A DNA stretch of 64,000 nt from Eriocheir sinensis (taxonomy: Eukaryota > Arthropoda > Malacostraca > Decapoda > Varunidae). Of the stretch, positions 1 through 16,019 are shown in pieces (within the stretch, counting starts at the first letter, position 1; every line of letters starts with the position of its first letter). The DNA is taken from NCBI RefSeq assembly GCF_024679095.1, contig NC_066549.1, positions 12,025,915 to 12,089,914 on the forward strand. The letters run 5' to 3'. The notes below the pieces were generated by a model. It saw nothing but the letters and a program-made list of their open reading frames with translations, had not been told where the DNA came from and made no database searches. The translations under genes and the position numbers were made by a program.

Positions 1-547
1 TAGCTTCCTTTACTATACACAGAATATATAAAATATCACTTTCAAATAGCACATGGATGGGAAATATTTCTAGTAAAGGCAGATACACGGTCATAATGCA
101 ACATTTACAGGGAGTACGGATTTGCAGGAATATGATGCATTGCTCATTCGTGCAAGATGAACGGGATTATGTTCTTCGAAATCGGGTGTGATCCGTGCTT
201 TGCTGCGTTATTGAAAGGAATGTTAACCTAAAAATGTTCAAGTGCCAGGATCCACATTCCTTCCTTTATAACTGTCTCATAAGAACAAATAGAGATATGT
301 TATACTCGAACATAGACGCAACGTTTATCTTGGCTATGTAAACATGCCAAGCTTCTCGGGAGGCGATCAATTTTTATCCGTCTCGAAATTGAAGGCTAAA
401 GGGATGTTCACAAAGTTCATGGTTGATATAAAGTTTGATCCAACAGGAGTAAAGTGCGTGAAGCGGTTCAAGCAGATTTTTATTGGAAACTTGAATGAAA
501 CGTTATTTTCTGACAAGTACGAGAGAAGACTTTTGCTTACCTATTAA

Positions 548-549
<2 letters not shown>
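1..549. other. Unique sequence, no recognised gene
   Basis: AT-rich sequence with no domain, splice-flanked exon or known repeat that I recognise. A 67-codon open frame at 344-547 has no recognisable motif and ends where the adjoining TA array begins, so I do not call it a gene. Confidence 0.5.

Positions 550-644
<95 letters not shown>
550..644. repeat. (TA)n microsatellite
   Basis: About 95 bp of uninterrupted TA dinucleotides. It directly abuts the 5' side of a broken LINE reverse transcriptase, so it may have grown at the truncation junction. Confidence 0.97.
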
Positions 645-2279
<1,635 letters not shown>

Positions 2280-2395
2280 CTGCCTGGCTGCCGGGCTGAG
2301 GGACTGACAGGCTGCCGGGCTGAGGGACTGACAGGCTGCCGGGCTGAGGGACTGACAGGCTGCCGGGCTGAGGGACTGATGGGCTGATGGACTGA
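2280..2395. repeat. 24-bp minisatellite, about 4 copies
   Basis: A GC-rich unit containing GCTGAGGGACTGACAG repeats at 24-bp spacing three times almost exactly, followed by decaying copies. Because 24 is divisible by three, the minus strand stays open and reads an ARQPVSPS octapeptide repeat inside a 108-codon frame (2180-2506). The flanks of that frame have no recognisable domain, so I read it as a by-product of the repeat. Confidence 0.85.
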
Positions 2396-2900
2396 CGGAC
2401 GCGACGAGGCCTCCGGGGTTTCCTCTTGTGACTTGAAATGCTCCTTGGTGGCGCCTGATATACGGGATGAACAGTGAACTATTCCAAGCTCTAAGGAATC
2501 AGCCACTGTCCATTTAGCTTAGGCTTATTAAGATGGAGTAGTATTCCACATAAATTGTTGAACCACATTTTGGCAAGATATACACTTTTCTGTAAAGATT
2601 ACAAGATAAAATAATATCACATGAATAAAAAATATTATTTCCACGTGTTGTCCTCGATAATTTTGTATAATTCACAAACTAATTATCAGTCGATCAGTCC
2701 GTCTTGTGTTCCTCACAAATCAAGTTACACAGACTGTTTTTACCACATATTTACTCCACACGAATGACCATCGACCGTGCCGCGTCAGGAAAAGATGCGT
2801 CTCGCCGACTGTGTGAAAAATAAGAGTGGATACAGGACGGAAAAATGAAAAGTTGTTATTGTTGCTGTTGTTGTTGTTATTGTTGTTGTTTGTGGTTTTT
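2396..2900. other. No recognised feature
   Basis: AT-rich sequence ending in a (TTG/TTA)-rich stretch near 2850-2895. No gene signal seen. Confidence 0.4.

Positions 2901-2949
<49 letters not shown>
2901..2949. repeat. Compound (GT)n(GA)n microsatellite
   Basis: GT to about 2926, then GA to 2949, with no interruption at the switch. Confidence 0.95.
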
Positions 2950-3411
2950 ATCTTTAGCAGAGAGTTTACAGGTGCAGCCTCGCCCCATTCAGTTCCCTTT
3001 CACGATTGGCAAGGGACATATATTGAGTTTTACACCTCAGGAATCCTTATTTTATTTACCTTTGAGATAGAATTTACGACGTAATCCTAATCAGTGCCTG
3101 CGCTCTCAGTGTTTATCTTAAAAATATATATCCCCTGCTTTAATTAAATAGAGGAAAAGCATTGCTATCGAATATGCAGCCAATGTTTAGCTGCTACTGT
3201 ATGCAAATGAATTTGGTATTGCTTCCATTGGCCTGTTTTCACGAATATGTTTTTGCGTGGATTGACGTCAGCAACACTAGTGGATTTTAGAAACTGCTCA
3301 ATGGATATCACATATGAAAATATCATACAAACCAGGTACACATTTAGGAGTGGTGGGCAAAGTGTTGGAATGCGTCTCCAGGAGTTTGACGTATCTTTAA
3401 GAAGGAAGGGT
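2950..3411. other. No recognised feature
   Basis: AT-rich unique sequence. A 107-codon open frame over 3247-3570 runs into the adjacent SINE and has no recognisable domain. Confidence 0.4.
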
Positions 3412-3637
3412 AAGTGTGTAATTCACCACGGCCTGATCACGAGTTGGACTCGCTCTCGCCAGCAGGTACCCCCCGACGTGAGCAAGTGTTCATTATTGTC
3501 GACCTCTGGGTACAGCCAGGACCTCACACACCACACATCCCATCCCCCTTGCTTAAGGGGGGGACAGTAACCACTCCTAATCAACGGAGAGAATCCGGCC
3601 TGAGCGGGGCTCGAACCGCTGCCTGTTTGGCCATGAA
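3412..3637 (-). mobile_element. tRNA-derived SINE, gamma family, copy 1
   Basis: Read on the minus strand, a tRNA-like 3' half with a B-box-like GGTTCGAGCCC (plus-strand positions about 3607-3620) is followed by a body and an end at GAATTACACAC. It aligns by eye with 23212-23502: the shared blocks include GTGTAATTCACCA/C, a GGTCTGA/GCCTGATCACG block and CTTTGGGTAC/CTCTGGGTAC. The A-box half of the tRNA head is not convincing here. A (GT)n array abuts the head side. Confidence 0.75.
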
Positions 3638-3638
3638 G

Positions 3639-3690
<52 letters not shown>
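3638..3690. repeat. (GT)n microsatellite
   Basis: About 53 bp of pure GT adjoining the head of the gamma SINE. Confidence 0.97.
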
Positions 3691-3692
<2 letters not shown>

Positions 3693-4002
3693 GAGCCAAA
3701 GGCTTAAGCCTAAACTGAACACGAAAGGTAACATTTAACCTGCGTATAAACCACGCTAAAAAAAAAATATATAAATTCATAAATGCTTTGCAGCGCGTGT
3801 CCAGTCACTGTCCATGTTTGTACCTGCATCTTCAATGGGTATAAATTTTAGAGTTGACTCGTGAGAAGTAATACCTTTGATGATCTTATAAAACGTACTT
3901 TCCCATTTTGTTTTCAATCCAGGGGGAGGGATCGTTTAATCTATCCATCGAGTATCTCAATGTAGTTTTCAGTAAATCGTGTTTTGATGGGAACAGTAAC
4001 AA
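3691..4002. other. No recognised feature
   Basis: Unique AT-rich sequence with no gene or repeat I recognise. Confidence 0.4.
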
Positions 4003-4135
4003 CACACCTCTCCATCCGAATTAACCTCTTTTCTGGCCTCTCATTCGTTTTTTCTGTTACTGGAGGAGCGACTCTTTTTTTTTTTTTTATAGTGTAATTT
4101 TTTTGTCTGTTTTGTGCCCTTGAGTAGTTCCTGGT
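4003..4135 (+). mobile_element. LINE family A, 3'-end fragment
   Basis: The sequence starts ACACCTCTCCATCCGAATT and then shows the family's 3' landmarks in order: a TGACCTC-like block, GGAGCGACTC, a T-rich run and GTGCCCTTGAGTAGTTCC. It aligns by eye with 1735-1860 and 11764-11904. There is no coding part, so it is a heavily 5'-truncated and diverged copy. Confidence 0.65.

Positions 4136-5217
<1,082 letters not shown>

Positions 5218-5303
<86 letters not shown>
5218..5303. repeat. (AT)n microsatellite
   Basis: Eighty-six bp of pure AT. Confidence 0.97.
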
Positions 5304-5308
<5 letters not shown>

Positions 5309-5782
5309 GATCCGTGCGTGGCTTATCCATGCCAACAGCCGGGAGCAGCCTGGCACAGCCGCTCACGCGTGACAAAACACTTCGTTTGGTCACTCAGGCG
5401 CGCTGAACGCCAGAATCTGTTATTTTCTGTTAAATAGAATGTGTGAGTGCTTAGCGTGTTCCATTACATCACTAAATGTTACATTTTTTTTGGTTATTTG
5501 TTTGTTCACGCTTCATTTAATTATTCATATCCTGTTGTACCTGTGATGTAGGTAAAAAAAGTTATGGAGTGGATTTTACTGCGTGGTGACAGACGTGTGT
5601 TGTTTTGTTGGGCAGCTTTCCCTTTCATAATGCGATTCACTGTGCTTCACCTGCACCTCGCCTGCAGTGTTGTAGGTGTATTTTATACTATACCTCATTT
5701 TTTCAATTGTTTTCTATTATTTTGTTTATTAATGTTGTTATTTTTATTATCGTTATTTGCGTCACGATATTATTTTTATTGA
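5304..5782. other. No recognised feature
   Basis: A small GC-rich patch at 5310-5410, then AT-rich sequence grading into TTA repeats. No gene recognised. Confidence 0.4.
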
Positions 5783-5936
<154 letters not shown>

Positions 5937-6169
5937 TTATTATTGTCATCATTGCTTGTTGTTGGAGTAAGTGCACAGCGGCCTCAGTCCCTTGCCCGCG
6001 GCCGTGCTCGCGGCGTCGAACACAAACCCTTGAATTATGGCGGGCAGGTCCAGGCCGCCCATCTGTCCCTTCGTCTACGGTTGTCAAGGCATTGGCGGGG
6101 AGCAAGGGTTAGAGGCGAACGTCTGCATCGCAGAGCGATGGGCTACACGGGGCTGTGTGTGTTTTTTTT

Positions 6170-6173
<4 letters not shown>
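5937..6173. other. Short GC-rich unique patch
   Basis: A GC-rich block with CCGCGGCC-type CpGs around 5990-6120, unlike its AT-rich surroundings. No coding domain was recognised. Confidence 0.35.

Positions 6174-6217
<44 letters not shown>
6174..6217. repeat. (GT)n microsatellite
   Basis: About 44 bp of GT preceded by a T12 run. Confidence 0.96.
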
Positions 6218-6221
<4 letters not shown>

Positions 6222-6789
6222 CTTCCACTCCTTTGTTGTTGGACCCCCCAAAAGAGCTTCCTTCCATCCCAAAGGCTATAACTTCAGTTATGTTCTCAGC
6301 GCGCACACGAGGAGATTCTCTCAAGGAAACCATATCAATTTCGCATAAGTATCCACAAAGAGTATAATCATCGCATCTCTGCTTCATTTTCTGTTCACTC
6401 CTTATTACTGTTCATTAGCATTTGACTTTCATCTCCAGGTAGAGCGAGTATCTTTTTATTTTTCCTTTCCTTGTGTTCGGTATGATATTATATTTTAAAC
6501 CGAGAATACTAACTGAAAATAGAGACACGTATGAAACCAACGCGGAAGTATCAAAAGTGAGGATATTCGCAGAAACATGCTTGCCCCTTTCACCCCCTGT
6601 TCGCAGCGCTCTTTGCTTCGCTTGCAAGGGTTTACAGCTGCTTCCTTTTTCCTCCTCCTTTCTCTTCCCTCCTTCTTTCCTTCCTTCATCTCCGTTTATC
6701 AAATATCTCAGCATGCGTCATTTTAGTATTTAATTAATTTAGCTCCTCCCCTTACTTTTGTTCTTCGTCTTTCACTAAATAGTTTCCTT
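6218..6789. other. No recognised feature
   Basis: AT-rich sequence becoming pyrimidine-rich after 6640. No gene or known repeat recognised. Confidence 0.4.
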
Positions 6790-7245
6790 CCTCTTTCTCC
6801 TCTTCCACCTTCCCCTTCCTGTTGCTCCTCTTCCTCTTCCTTCTCCGCCTCCTCCTCTTCCTCTTCTTCTTCCTCATGCTATTCATTTCCTCTATCATCA
6901 TTCGCCTTTGTTCTCATGCTCTTCTTCCGTATCCTCCTTTCACTTTCTCCTTCTCCCCCTCCTCCTCCTCCTCCTCCTGCTATCCCACTTCCTCCTCCTT
7001 CTCCTCTCCCTTTTCCTAGCCTCTGTAATATGCCTTTATCACTTGTTTGCTCTTTCTTCTTCTTCTTCTTCTTCTCCTTTTTCTTTTTCTTTTTCTTTTT
7101 CTTCTTCTATTTCTTTTTCTTCTTATATTTTCTTCTTCTTCTTCTTCTTCTTCTTCTCTTCATCATCATCATCATCATCATCTTTTTTTCTCCTCCTCCT
7201 CTTCTTCCTCCTCCTCCTCCTCCTTCTCTTCCTGGTCGTCCTCCT
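6790..7245. repeat. Imperfect (CCT/CTT/CAT) pyrimidine tract
   Basis: About 450 bp of nearly pure pyrimidine on the plus strand, with CTT, CCT, TTTTTC and a short CAT run (7157-7180). All frames are open here and give false poly-Ser, poly-Phe and poly-Leu frames. It stops abruptly at the 5'-truncated CR1-like element. Confidence 0.9.
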
Positions 7246-7735
7246 CCTCGGGCGGAGGCGTTATTGTATTCCGGGAGCCAAACTGGACGACATTACTTCA
7301 GCTGTCGATGCTGTCACGGAACTCGCGAAGGAAGACACAGTTTATTTGATTCACGCGGGGACAAATGACGTTCAGTCTACTCAAACTCAGGCCCTACTAT
7401 CAAAATACCGTCAGGTCATTCGGCGTTACAAGACCAAGTCCCCTCACGTCATTGTCTCTGGAATTCTACCCAGAATCAGCGCTTACGCCGGCTTCAACAG
7501 CAAAGCGAGCAACATCAATACTAGTCTGAAGGAAATTTGTGACGACGAAGGCGTGGCGTTTACAAACGCCTGGCACCACTTCCTTGAGCGCCCAGACTTG
7601 TTTTGGAACGATGGACTACATCTGAATGAGGTTGGATCGGCGCGTTTCGGGAGGCTTCTGGACGAGGCAGTGAAAAGCTTTTCGAAAAGCCTTTCAAAAA
7701 ACGGCGGGCGAGGACGGGGCAAAGGCAGCCCTTGA
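7246..7735 (+). pseudogene. CR1-like LINE ORF1 remnant, SGNH/esterase-like domain
   Basis: About 160 codons in frame, starting after the pyrimidine tract and ending at the TGA at 7733-7735. The translation carries the GTND block of SGNH hydrolases at 7358-7369 and the C-terminal Asp-x-x-His block DGLHLNEVG with Asp at 7610 and His at 7619. An esterase domain of this class is known in ORF1 of CR1/L2-group LINEs, where it is thought to aid retrotransposition. The N-terminal part, including the catalytic serine region, is missing, so this is a 5'-truncated remnant. The C-terminal tail is basic and Gly-rich (GGRGRGKG). The stop overlaps the open frame of ORF2 in a TTGA. Confidence 0.8.
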
Positions 7736-9462
7736 TCAACCAACCCGTAGCGTCAGTGCGACTCACAAGAAACTGTGTAACTAACCACGCCTCCGACAAG
7801 CGAACTGGTACAACTCGTCACGGCCACATTTCTATCATGTACACAAATGCACGTAGTTTAATACCCAAAAAGGACGAAATTAGGGCGTATATTGCAACAG
7901 AGAAACCAGATGTGGTAGCCATCACAGAGACTTGGGCCAACTCTACCCATCTAGAATCCGAAATGTCATTCCCTGGGTACGAAAGCTTCCACAAAAGTCG
8001 AAAGCACAAGAAAGGAGGAGGAGTAGTTTGCTACGTAAAAGTACACTCCTGCCATAAAATAGACAAACAGGACGCAGAAATACGATTCTGTCTATGTGGA
8101 AATAACCGCAAATAACAAGAAACTAACTCTTGAAACCGTATACAGGCCTCCGTAACAACAGTAATCCTATGACTCTGACATCTACGAAGAGAGTCACTCT
8201 CTAACTAAAAGCAAGGAAGCAATTATAATTGGGGACTTTAATTGCCCTAACATTGACTGGGGACTGATGACTGGAGATCAAGAGGGTAACAGGCTTTTAG
8301 AAATGGTGGAGGATTCGTTCCTCACTCAAGTTGTAACTCAACCAACAAGAGAAAACAATCTGCTGGATCTGGTATTAGTAAGCGACCCAGAACTCATTCG
8401 AGACTGTGAAGTTGGTGAGAAACTTAATGGCTGCGATCACCACTTAATCCGTTTTAATGTCAACATATGTCACAAACTCGTAGATAATCCGTCAGTGATA
8501 CCAGATTACAAAAAAGTAAATTTCAACTAAGCCCATGAGCTGCTTCCCCCTGCGACCTGGGACCAACTTAACCACACTGACAGTACAATCGAAAACGCGT
8601 GGAACGTCTTCAAAGATAAGACTACAGTGCCTACGAAATCCAGGCGAGTAAATGGTGCCGTAGATCCACCGTGGATGACCAGAGAAATAAAAAGGGCAGT
8701 AAACCTAAAAAAAAGGAATTATAATTTGATGAAAGAGAATGCTACGGCCGAAGCCAGCACACAGTACCACAACAGCCTCAGAGCTTGTCGCAGCCTTATT
8801 CAGAGTAGCAAACGCAACTATGAAAAGCAAATAGCGCGCGAAATCAAAACTAACTCGAAGAAATTCTTCACGTGCATAAGATCGAAAAAGAAAGTAAAAT
8901 CCAATATTGGTCCCCTGACAGACGAGACTGGATATGTAACTCAGGACAGTAAACAGATGGCCAGAATCCTCAACAGTAACTTCGCATCCGTATTCACAGT
9001 CGAGGACATCGAACCCATTCCCGAGAGCCCTGCCCCGCCGAGTGTGATCACGCCGCTGGAAATTGACTCAGTATGCGACCAAGAAGTAAAAAAAGTACTT
9101 GGACAAACTCGACACGAACAAGTCAACGGGACCCGACAGTTTGTCCTCGCGGTTATTAAAAGAGCTTAAACAAAAAATACTTCAACCACTCACTAACATA
9201 TTCAACCGGTCAGTTCAACTAAACAAGGTCCCGGAAGACTGGAAGATGGCCAACGTAACACCGATCTTCAAAAAAGGAGACAAAAGCGTTGCATTAAACT
9301 ACAGGCCCTTAAGTTTGACATCAGTGGCAGGAAAAATACTCGAAAAGATTATTAGAGATAAACTTGTTAAGTCTCTAGAAAACAATAATATAATCTCCGA
9401 CACCCAGCATGGCTTCAGAAACAAACGCTCCTGCCTAATGAATTTATTAGACTTCTTCCAAG
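7732..9462 (+). pseudogene. CR1-like LINE ORF2 remnant, endonuclease and partial reverse transcriptase
   Basis: The first part encodes an APE-type endonuclease: a YTNARSL block (about 7840), ITETW with the catalytic Glu (about 7921), a GDFNCPNIDW block (about 8232-8262) and GCDHHLI (about 8430). A basic linker follows (8627-9060), and from 9099 the reverse transcriptase N-terminal blocks appear: NVTPIFKKGD (about 9252), NYRPLSLTSVAGKILEK (about 9297) and QHGFRNKRSC (about 9405). Frame changes near 8090 and 9110 and stops near 8115, 8154 and 8530 show it is dead. The catalytic RT core and the 3' end are absent because an N gap begins at 9463 and the sequence beyond is unrelated. ORF2 could have begun with an ATG overlapping the ORF1 stop, but the codon now reads TTG. 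Confidence 0.88.
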
Positions 9463-9562
9463 NNNNNNNNNNNNNNNNNNNNNNNNNNNNNNNNNNNNNN
9501 NNNNNNNNNNNNNNNNNNNNNNNNNNNNNNNNNNNNNNNNNNNNNNNNNNNNNNNNNNNNNN
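9463..9562. other. Assembly gap, 100 N
   Basis: Exactly 100 unresolved bases, a size often used as a placeholder for a gap of unknown length. It cuts the LINE reverse transcriptase, and the sequence on the right does not continue it. Confidence 0.99.
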
Positions 9563-9855
9563 GTCTGTCATTCGTTTATAACATCAATCTTAAGACAGTT
9601 AGTATACATGTGACTGATATTCATGTGTGTCCCACTGATATATTCATGGTCTCAAAATCGTCTCCAATAATATTTTTCAACATGTTACGATCCTCCTAAC
9701 AGACAGCAATCCTCTCAGTGTCCCTCATCCCCTGTGCGGGCCTACGCCTTCGTTTGGCGCGGCACAATCAGCCCTGAACGCCGCTCACAGCACGCCTCGC
9801 CACCACGACCTCGCTCCCCGTCTCAATTATCACGATTTTTTACTTTATGTAAAAC
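9563..9855. other. No recognised feature
   Basis: Unique sequence with a GC-rich patch at 9730-9830. It does not continue the LINE reverse transcriptase. Confidence 0.4.
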
Positions 9856-9991
9856 ACTCGCCTGCGCCAGAACGGGCTGGGCCGACCATCAGGACCCACC
9901 GGAATGAAGCCTTGGACCGACCATCAGGATCCACCGGGAAGAAGCCTACCGGCGCAATAGGCAGCAATGTAAAAAAAAAAAAAAAAAAAAA
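9856..9991 (+). mobile_element. SINE 3' tail (shared-tail family) with poly-A
   Basis: It starts CGCCTGCGCCAGAACGGGCT, contains two consecutive copies of a GACCGACCATCAGG-type block, then CCTACCGGCGCAATAGGC, and ends in about 20 A. No tRNA-like head is attached. It matches the tails at 12647, 15677, 44400, 56820 and 62445. Confidence 0.8.
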
Positions 9992-10086
9992 AGACGTTTT
10001 CGACTTTTCTTGATCAAAAACTTAAATTGTTGGTCTCAGAGAAATAAACTACTAAGGCACTGCACGTAATACCAATAGTAATAACA

Positions 10087-10218
<132 letters not shown>

Positions 10219-10383
10219 CAATAACAACAATAATAATCTCCGCACGGCACACGCCACCCCGTAAACACCGACTTACTTCAAGCCTCAATTACTGTGTCGT
10301 GTACTTTATCCCCTAACAATTAATTTGCCGAGACTTTTAGTGCCGTGTGATCCTCGGAAATACAGTTACCATTAACGCTAAAA

Positions 10384-10384
<1 letters not shown>

Positions 10385-10467
<83 letters not shown>
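10385..10467. repeat. (AGT)n microsatellite
   Basis: About 83 bp of AGT, continuing imperfectly to about 10535. Confidence 0.97.
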
Positions 10468-10789
10468 AAATAGGAATAGTAGTAGCCTAAGAGTAAAGAT
10501 AGTAGTGGTAGTGTGGTAGTAGTAACAGTAGAAGTTTCAGTATCTCTACCCATTTATTCCTAGGCGTAGTAATAAGTTCCACAATTTACGAGCATCCTAA
10601 CTACCCTTATCTACCTATTACAATCCCTTCTCACAATGGAAGGCGCTGGGTGAGCCACTTAATTACTGCCTGAACACAACTGGAGGCGGCATGCGTTAGA
10701 GATAGAGCAAGTGGCGGAGAGTGCGTACACGCTCGCCTGCAGATGTGAGCTTAACCGTGGCGCCGGTCCCCAGAGCCGCGAGGTAATTG

Positions 10790-12245
10790 TGGCAGCCGGG
10801 ATCTCAGGCTAGCGTGCTCCTGTCTTGCTCACCTGAATCCCTTGATGGAGCCCCTTTGACGCTCATAGCTGGTGCTGCCCTGGTTTTGTAGAGATTAATC
10901 TAATACAACCTGATTTTTCCGTCCGCCTCCTGTACCAAGAGTGTCAGTAGTGTGCGGGAGCCTTGGGGTTAAGTTTTGCACGTGTGTTGCTCCCTTGAAC
11001 CCTGAGATAAAGGTCATGTGTAAGCTCCTGTGGGCTTGTATCACTGCCCCTACGATGCCAACTCTGTGCTGTGTGGGAGAGTGCCTTGAGGTGAAACTCT
11101 ACGATGTTTCTTGCCTACAGCCTCTGAGGAAGCCCTTTTAACGCCTCTAGTTGGGCCTAATGTGAAGACTAATCTAATGAAGCCCGACACGTCACTGGTT
11201 TTTATGATGCCAATGACAGTCTGTAGCAGCATGGCATGATGGCCTCGGAGGAATGCCGTGTACCGCTGTTGCTCGTTTGCACCCTCTGATAAACCTCCTT
11301 TGACGGCTCCAGCTACAATCGATGCTGCCCCTCTGATGTAGGTTAATCTGATAACGCCTGACCCTTGTGTTCCCGCCTCCTGTTATATCACAACGTTAAG
11401 GTTATCAATAGCTCGCATGCACCTCTATCAGGCACTCCTATGTGACCTGTAGCTATTTTTTTTTTTTTTTTTTTTTTTTGCCATGGAGTGATGGCTAATA
11501 TAATAACACCTGAAATGCGTGGTACAGGCTCCTGGGGTAACAAGATATAGCAGCATTTTATTAGGGCTTGTTAAACCTTTTGATACTTTTTAGCGGTGGA
11601 GCTGCCGTGGTGTGAAGGCTAATTCAATCACTTCTGATATTCGTGTTACTGGCTCAATAGGTAACAAGGTATAGCAGTACTGTATGGAGGCTCGTTAAAC
11701 CGTTTGATGGACCATTTGACTGCTGGAGTTGCCGTTGTGTAAAGGTTACCTGTATAATCTGGGCACCTCTCCTCTCGAAATTGACCTCTCTCTCGGCCAC
11801 CTCTTTGGATTATTTTTGTGAGCAGCGAGTAGCGGGCTTTTTTTTTATTATTGTTTACTTTTTATTGTGCCGTTGAGCTGTCTCCTTTGTTGTAAAAAAA
11901 ATAATAATAATAATACTTCAGTCTGGTGCTACTGCCTCCTGAAGTAGATATGGCGTATGGGAGTCTTTGGGGATCCTGGATGACTCGTGATCAGTTAACG
12001 TTAGCGCTTCTCAGGTGTGAAGGCAAATCAAATAATACTTCACCTTTGGTTGCTGCTCCCTGTGCTATGACATTCTATAGTATTGTGCAGGGGATGCTGT
12101 GTACCTGCTGCTCGCTTATGCCCTTTAATGATATCCTTTGACGTCTCTGGTGCAGGTCGTGTAAGGTTAAGCTTATGATCCCTGACCTTCGCGCTGCTGC
12201 CTCCTATACCAAGGCCCAGCTCCAGCTACAGACCTGACTCGCCGC
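10790..12245. repeat. Degenerate tandem repeat block, unit roughly 125-165 bp
   Basis: Landmarks recur in the same order: CCTTTGACGCTC-like (about 10852, 11133, 11293, 11575, 11700, 12136), then a GGTGCTGCC-like block, TGAAGRCTAATCTAAT-like, and CGCCTCCTGT. GTAACAAGATATAGCAG at about 11537 recurs as GTAACAAGGTATAGCAG at about 11662, so local spacing is near 125 bp. Copies are strongly diverged and the block is interrupted by a T21 run (11458-11479) and a LINE 3' end (11764-11904). I saw no coding potential. Confidence 0.6.
11764..11904 (+). mobile_element. LINE family A, 3'-end fragment
   Basis: The block CACCTCTCCTCTCGAAATTG is followed by GGCCACCTCTTTGG, AGCAGCGAGTAGCGGGC, a T run, GCCGTTGAGCTGTCTCCTTT and GTTGTAAAAAA, ending in (AAT)n. 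It lacks any RT coding and sits inside the degenerate tandem block. Confidence 0.85.
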
Positions 12246-12377
12246 TAAACTGGCTGAATGAATTGTTGGGGAAATCTGATGGCATTGTTTTTTTTAGTTA
12301 TTGGTCTATGAAATGATGTTAATATGACTGATGGCCCTGTTACCTGTAAATCAGTGTTTATATCGCCAGATTTATCA

Positions 12378-12392
12378 TTAGTAGTAGTAGTT

Positions 12393-12458
<66 letters not shown>
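12378..12458. repeat. (AGT)n microsatellite
   Basis: About 80 bp of AGT/GTA trinucleotides. Confidence 0.96.
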
Positions 12459-12560
12459 TCATTATTATTTTTATCATTAGTATTGAGTTACCCGAGCCAG
12501 TTTCCGAACGGCTTCTGTGGCGCCTCCCACTATTGGATTAACTCGATTTGTCTAAGCATG

Positions 12561-12955
<395 letters not shown>

Positions 12956-13011
12956 AAAAAAAAAGATCCAAGGGATGAGAAACTTGCTATATCAGGACAC
13001 TTAGGCATCTA

Positions 13012-13525
13012 ATACAGCCAATGTCGACAAGATGAGAAAACAATTACAACAAGCAAATGACCAAAAGTTTCTAACCCATGGTTGCACTGCACTGTTTTGG
13101 GTCATGATTTGGAAATTGGTAACATAAAAGAACATGTGGTTCATGTAAAATACTTTTGAAACCATCACTCTGCCTCAGCAAGATACCGACAGAAAGGCGG
13201 TCAACGTCTTGTTCTGCCCCAGGACTCTAGACGGACCAGGTGTGGCTGATGGAAGATATATAAAATGAACTAACCAGCTCAGGAAAATTTGTGAAGTTGA
13301 CAAGGAAAATATTGATATCAAAGTTAGAGAGTGTTTTCTTCATTTCTTTTTCCACTCTATATTGTTGCCCTGCAATAAGATCAAGATTTAAATCAATGAC
13401 ATTCAAAAAATCAAAAATATAAATCTTGATTTAAATAAATAATTAAAAAAATATCATTTGATTTAAATCTTAATGTAAATCAAATCAGTGATTTAAACAA
13501 ATTTCATTTAAATCAAACAACCCTG
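13012..13525 (+). mobile_element. hAT transposon remnant, transposase C-terminal fragment and 3' terminus
   Basis: Between about 13015 and 13320, broken frames give transposase-like blocks: THGCTALFWVMIW, a HDLEIGNIKEHVVHV block, ARYRQKGGQRLVLPQDSR, and a following basic/acidic stretch. I recognise this order from BED/DUF659-type hAT transposases, with several frameshifts and stops. The last 130 bp are rich in ATTTAAATC palindromes and end AACAACCCTG at 13525, the complement of the CAGGG-type hAT terminus. The 5' part is missing. A 516-bp AAT array begins at the terminus. Confidence 0.7.

Positions 13526-15270
<1,745 letters not shown>

Positions 15271-15304
<34 letters not shown>
15271..15304. 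repeat. (GA)n microsatellite
   Basis: Thirty-four bp of GA inside a purine-rich stretch. Confidence 0.95.
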
Positions 15305-15307
<3 letters not shown>

Positions 15308-15588
15308 AATAAATAAAAAAAAAGACCAGCACCACCAATGATAGTTTCAAATACACCACAAAACAAAAGTTGCCTCGTGTTGGCATCGTTTTCCTGCCAT
15401 TACGCTCAGGGACAGGTCCGTCGCGGCGCATCCGTGTGTTTAGTCATTACAGTTTGGCGTCGTTATACCTTCAACTTTTACTAAACAGAGTCCAATTACT
15501 ACTGTTATCTTTTTTTTTTTTTTAGAGCTGTACGTATTCGCGGTCCACGAGGTAAAACCCATAACCTAGGGAGCGACGGTAACACGGA

Positions 15589-15590
<2 letters not shown>
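15305..15590. other. No recognised feature
   Basis: Unique sequence with a T-run at 15511-15523. Confidence 0.4.
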
Positions 15591-15656
<66 letters not shown>

Positions 15657-15781
15657 ATAGTAGTAGTAGTAGTAGTGCCTTGGGCCGACCATCAGGATCC
15701 ACCGGGAAGAAGCCTACCGGCGCAATAGGCCACGACGTAAAAATAAAAAAAAGTAGTAGTAGTAGTAGTAGTAGTAGTAGC
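15591..15781. repeat. (AGT)n microsatellite split by a SINE tail
   Basis: AGT runs from 15591 to 15676 and again from about 15752 to 15781. The 75 bp between is a SINE 3' tail with its A-rich end, so the array probably existed before the insertion. Confidence 0.93.
15677..15752 (+). mobile_element. SINE 3' tail inserted in an AGT array
   Basis: Matches GGGCCGACCATCAGGATCCA, CCGGGAAGAAGCCTACCGG and GCGCAATAGGC of the shared tail, then an A-rich end. No head is present. AGT repeats on both sides would make a target-site duplication invisible. Confidence 0.82.
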
Positions 15782-16019
15782 AGTTCCCTAAAGTATAAAA
15801 AAAACAGTACCTTATTCATACTAATATTTATTAGGGACACTGTGCATCAGAGAAGTGTAATAGCGGCTCGCTTTAAAATAAGGGTAAAACATATTGCTCT
15901 CTCATCATAACATCCGTTTCTTAATCTTATGCGGCACCTAATAAATATCTTGAAATTGTAAAGAGAGCATAAATACTCTGGTCTGGTGTAAGTTGTATCA
16001 CTGTTAAGGCTATTTCCTA

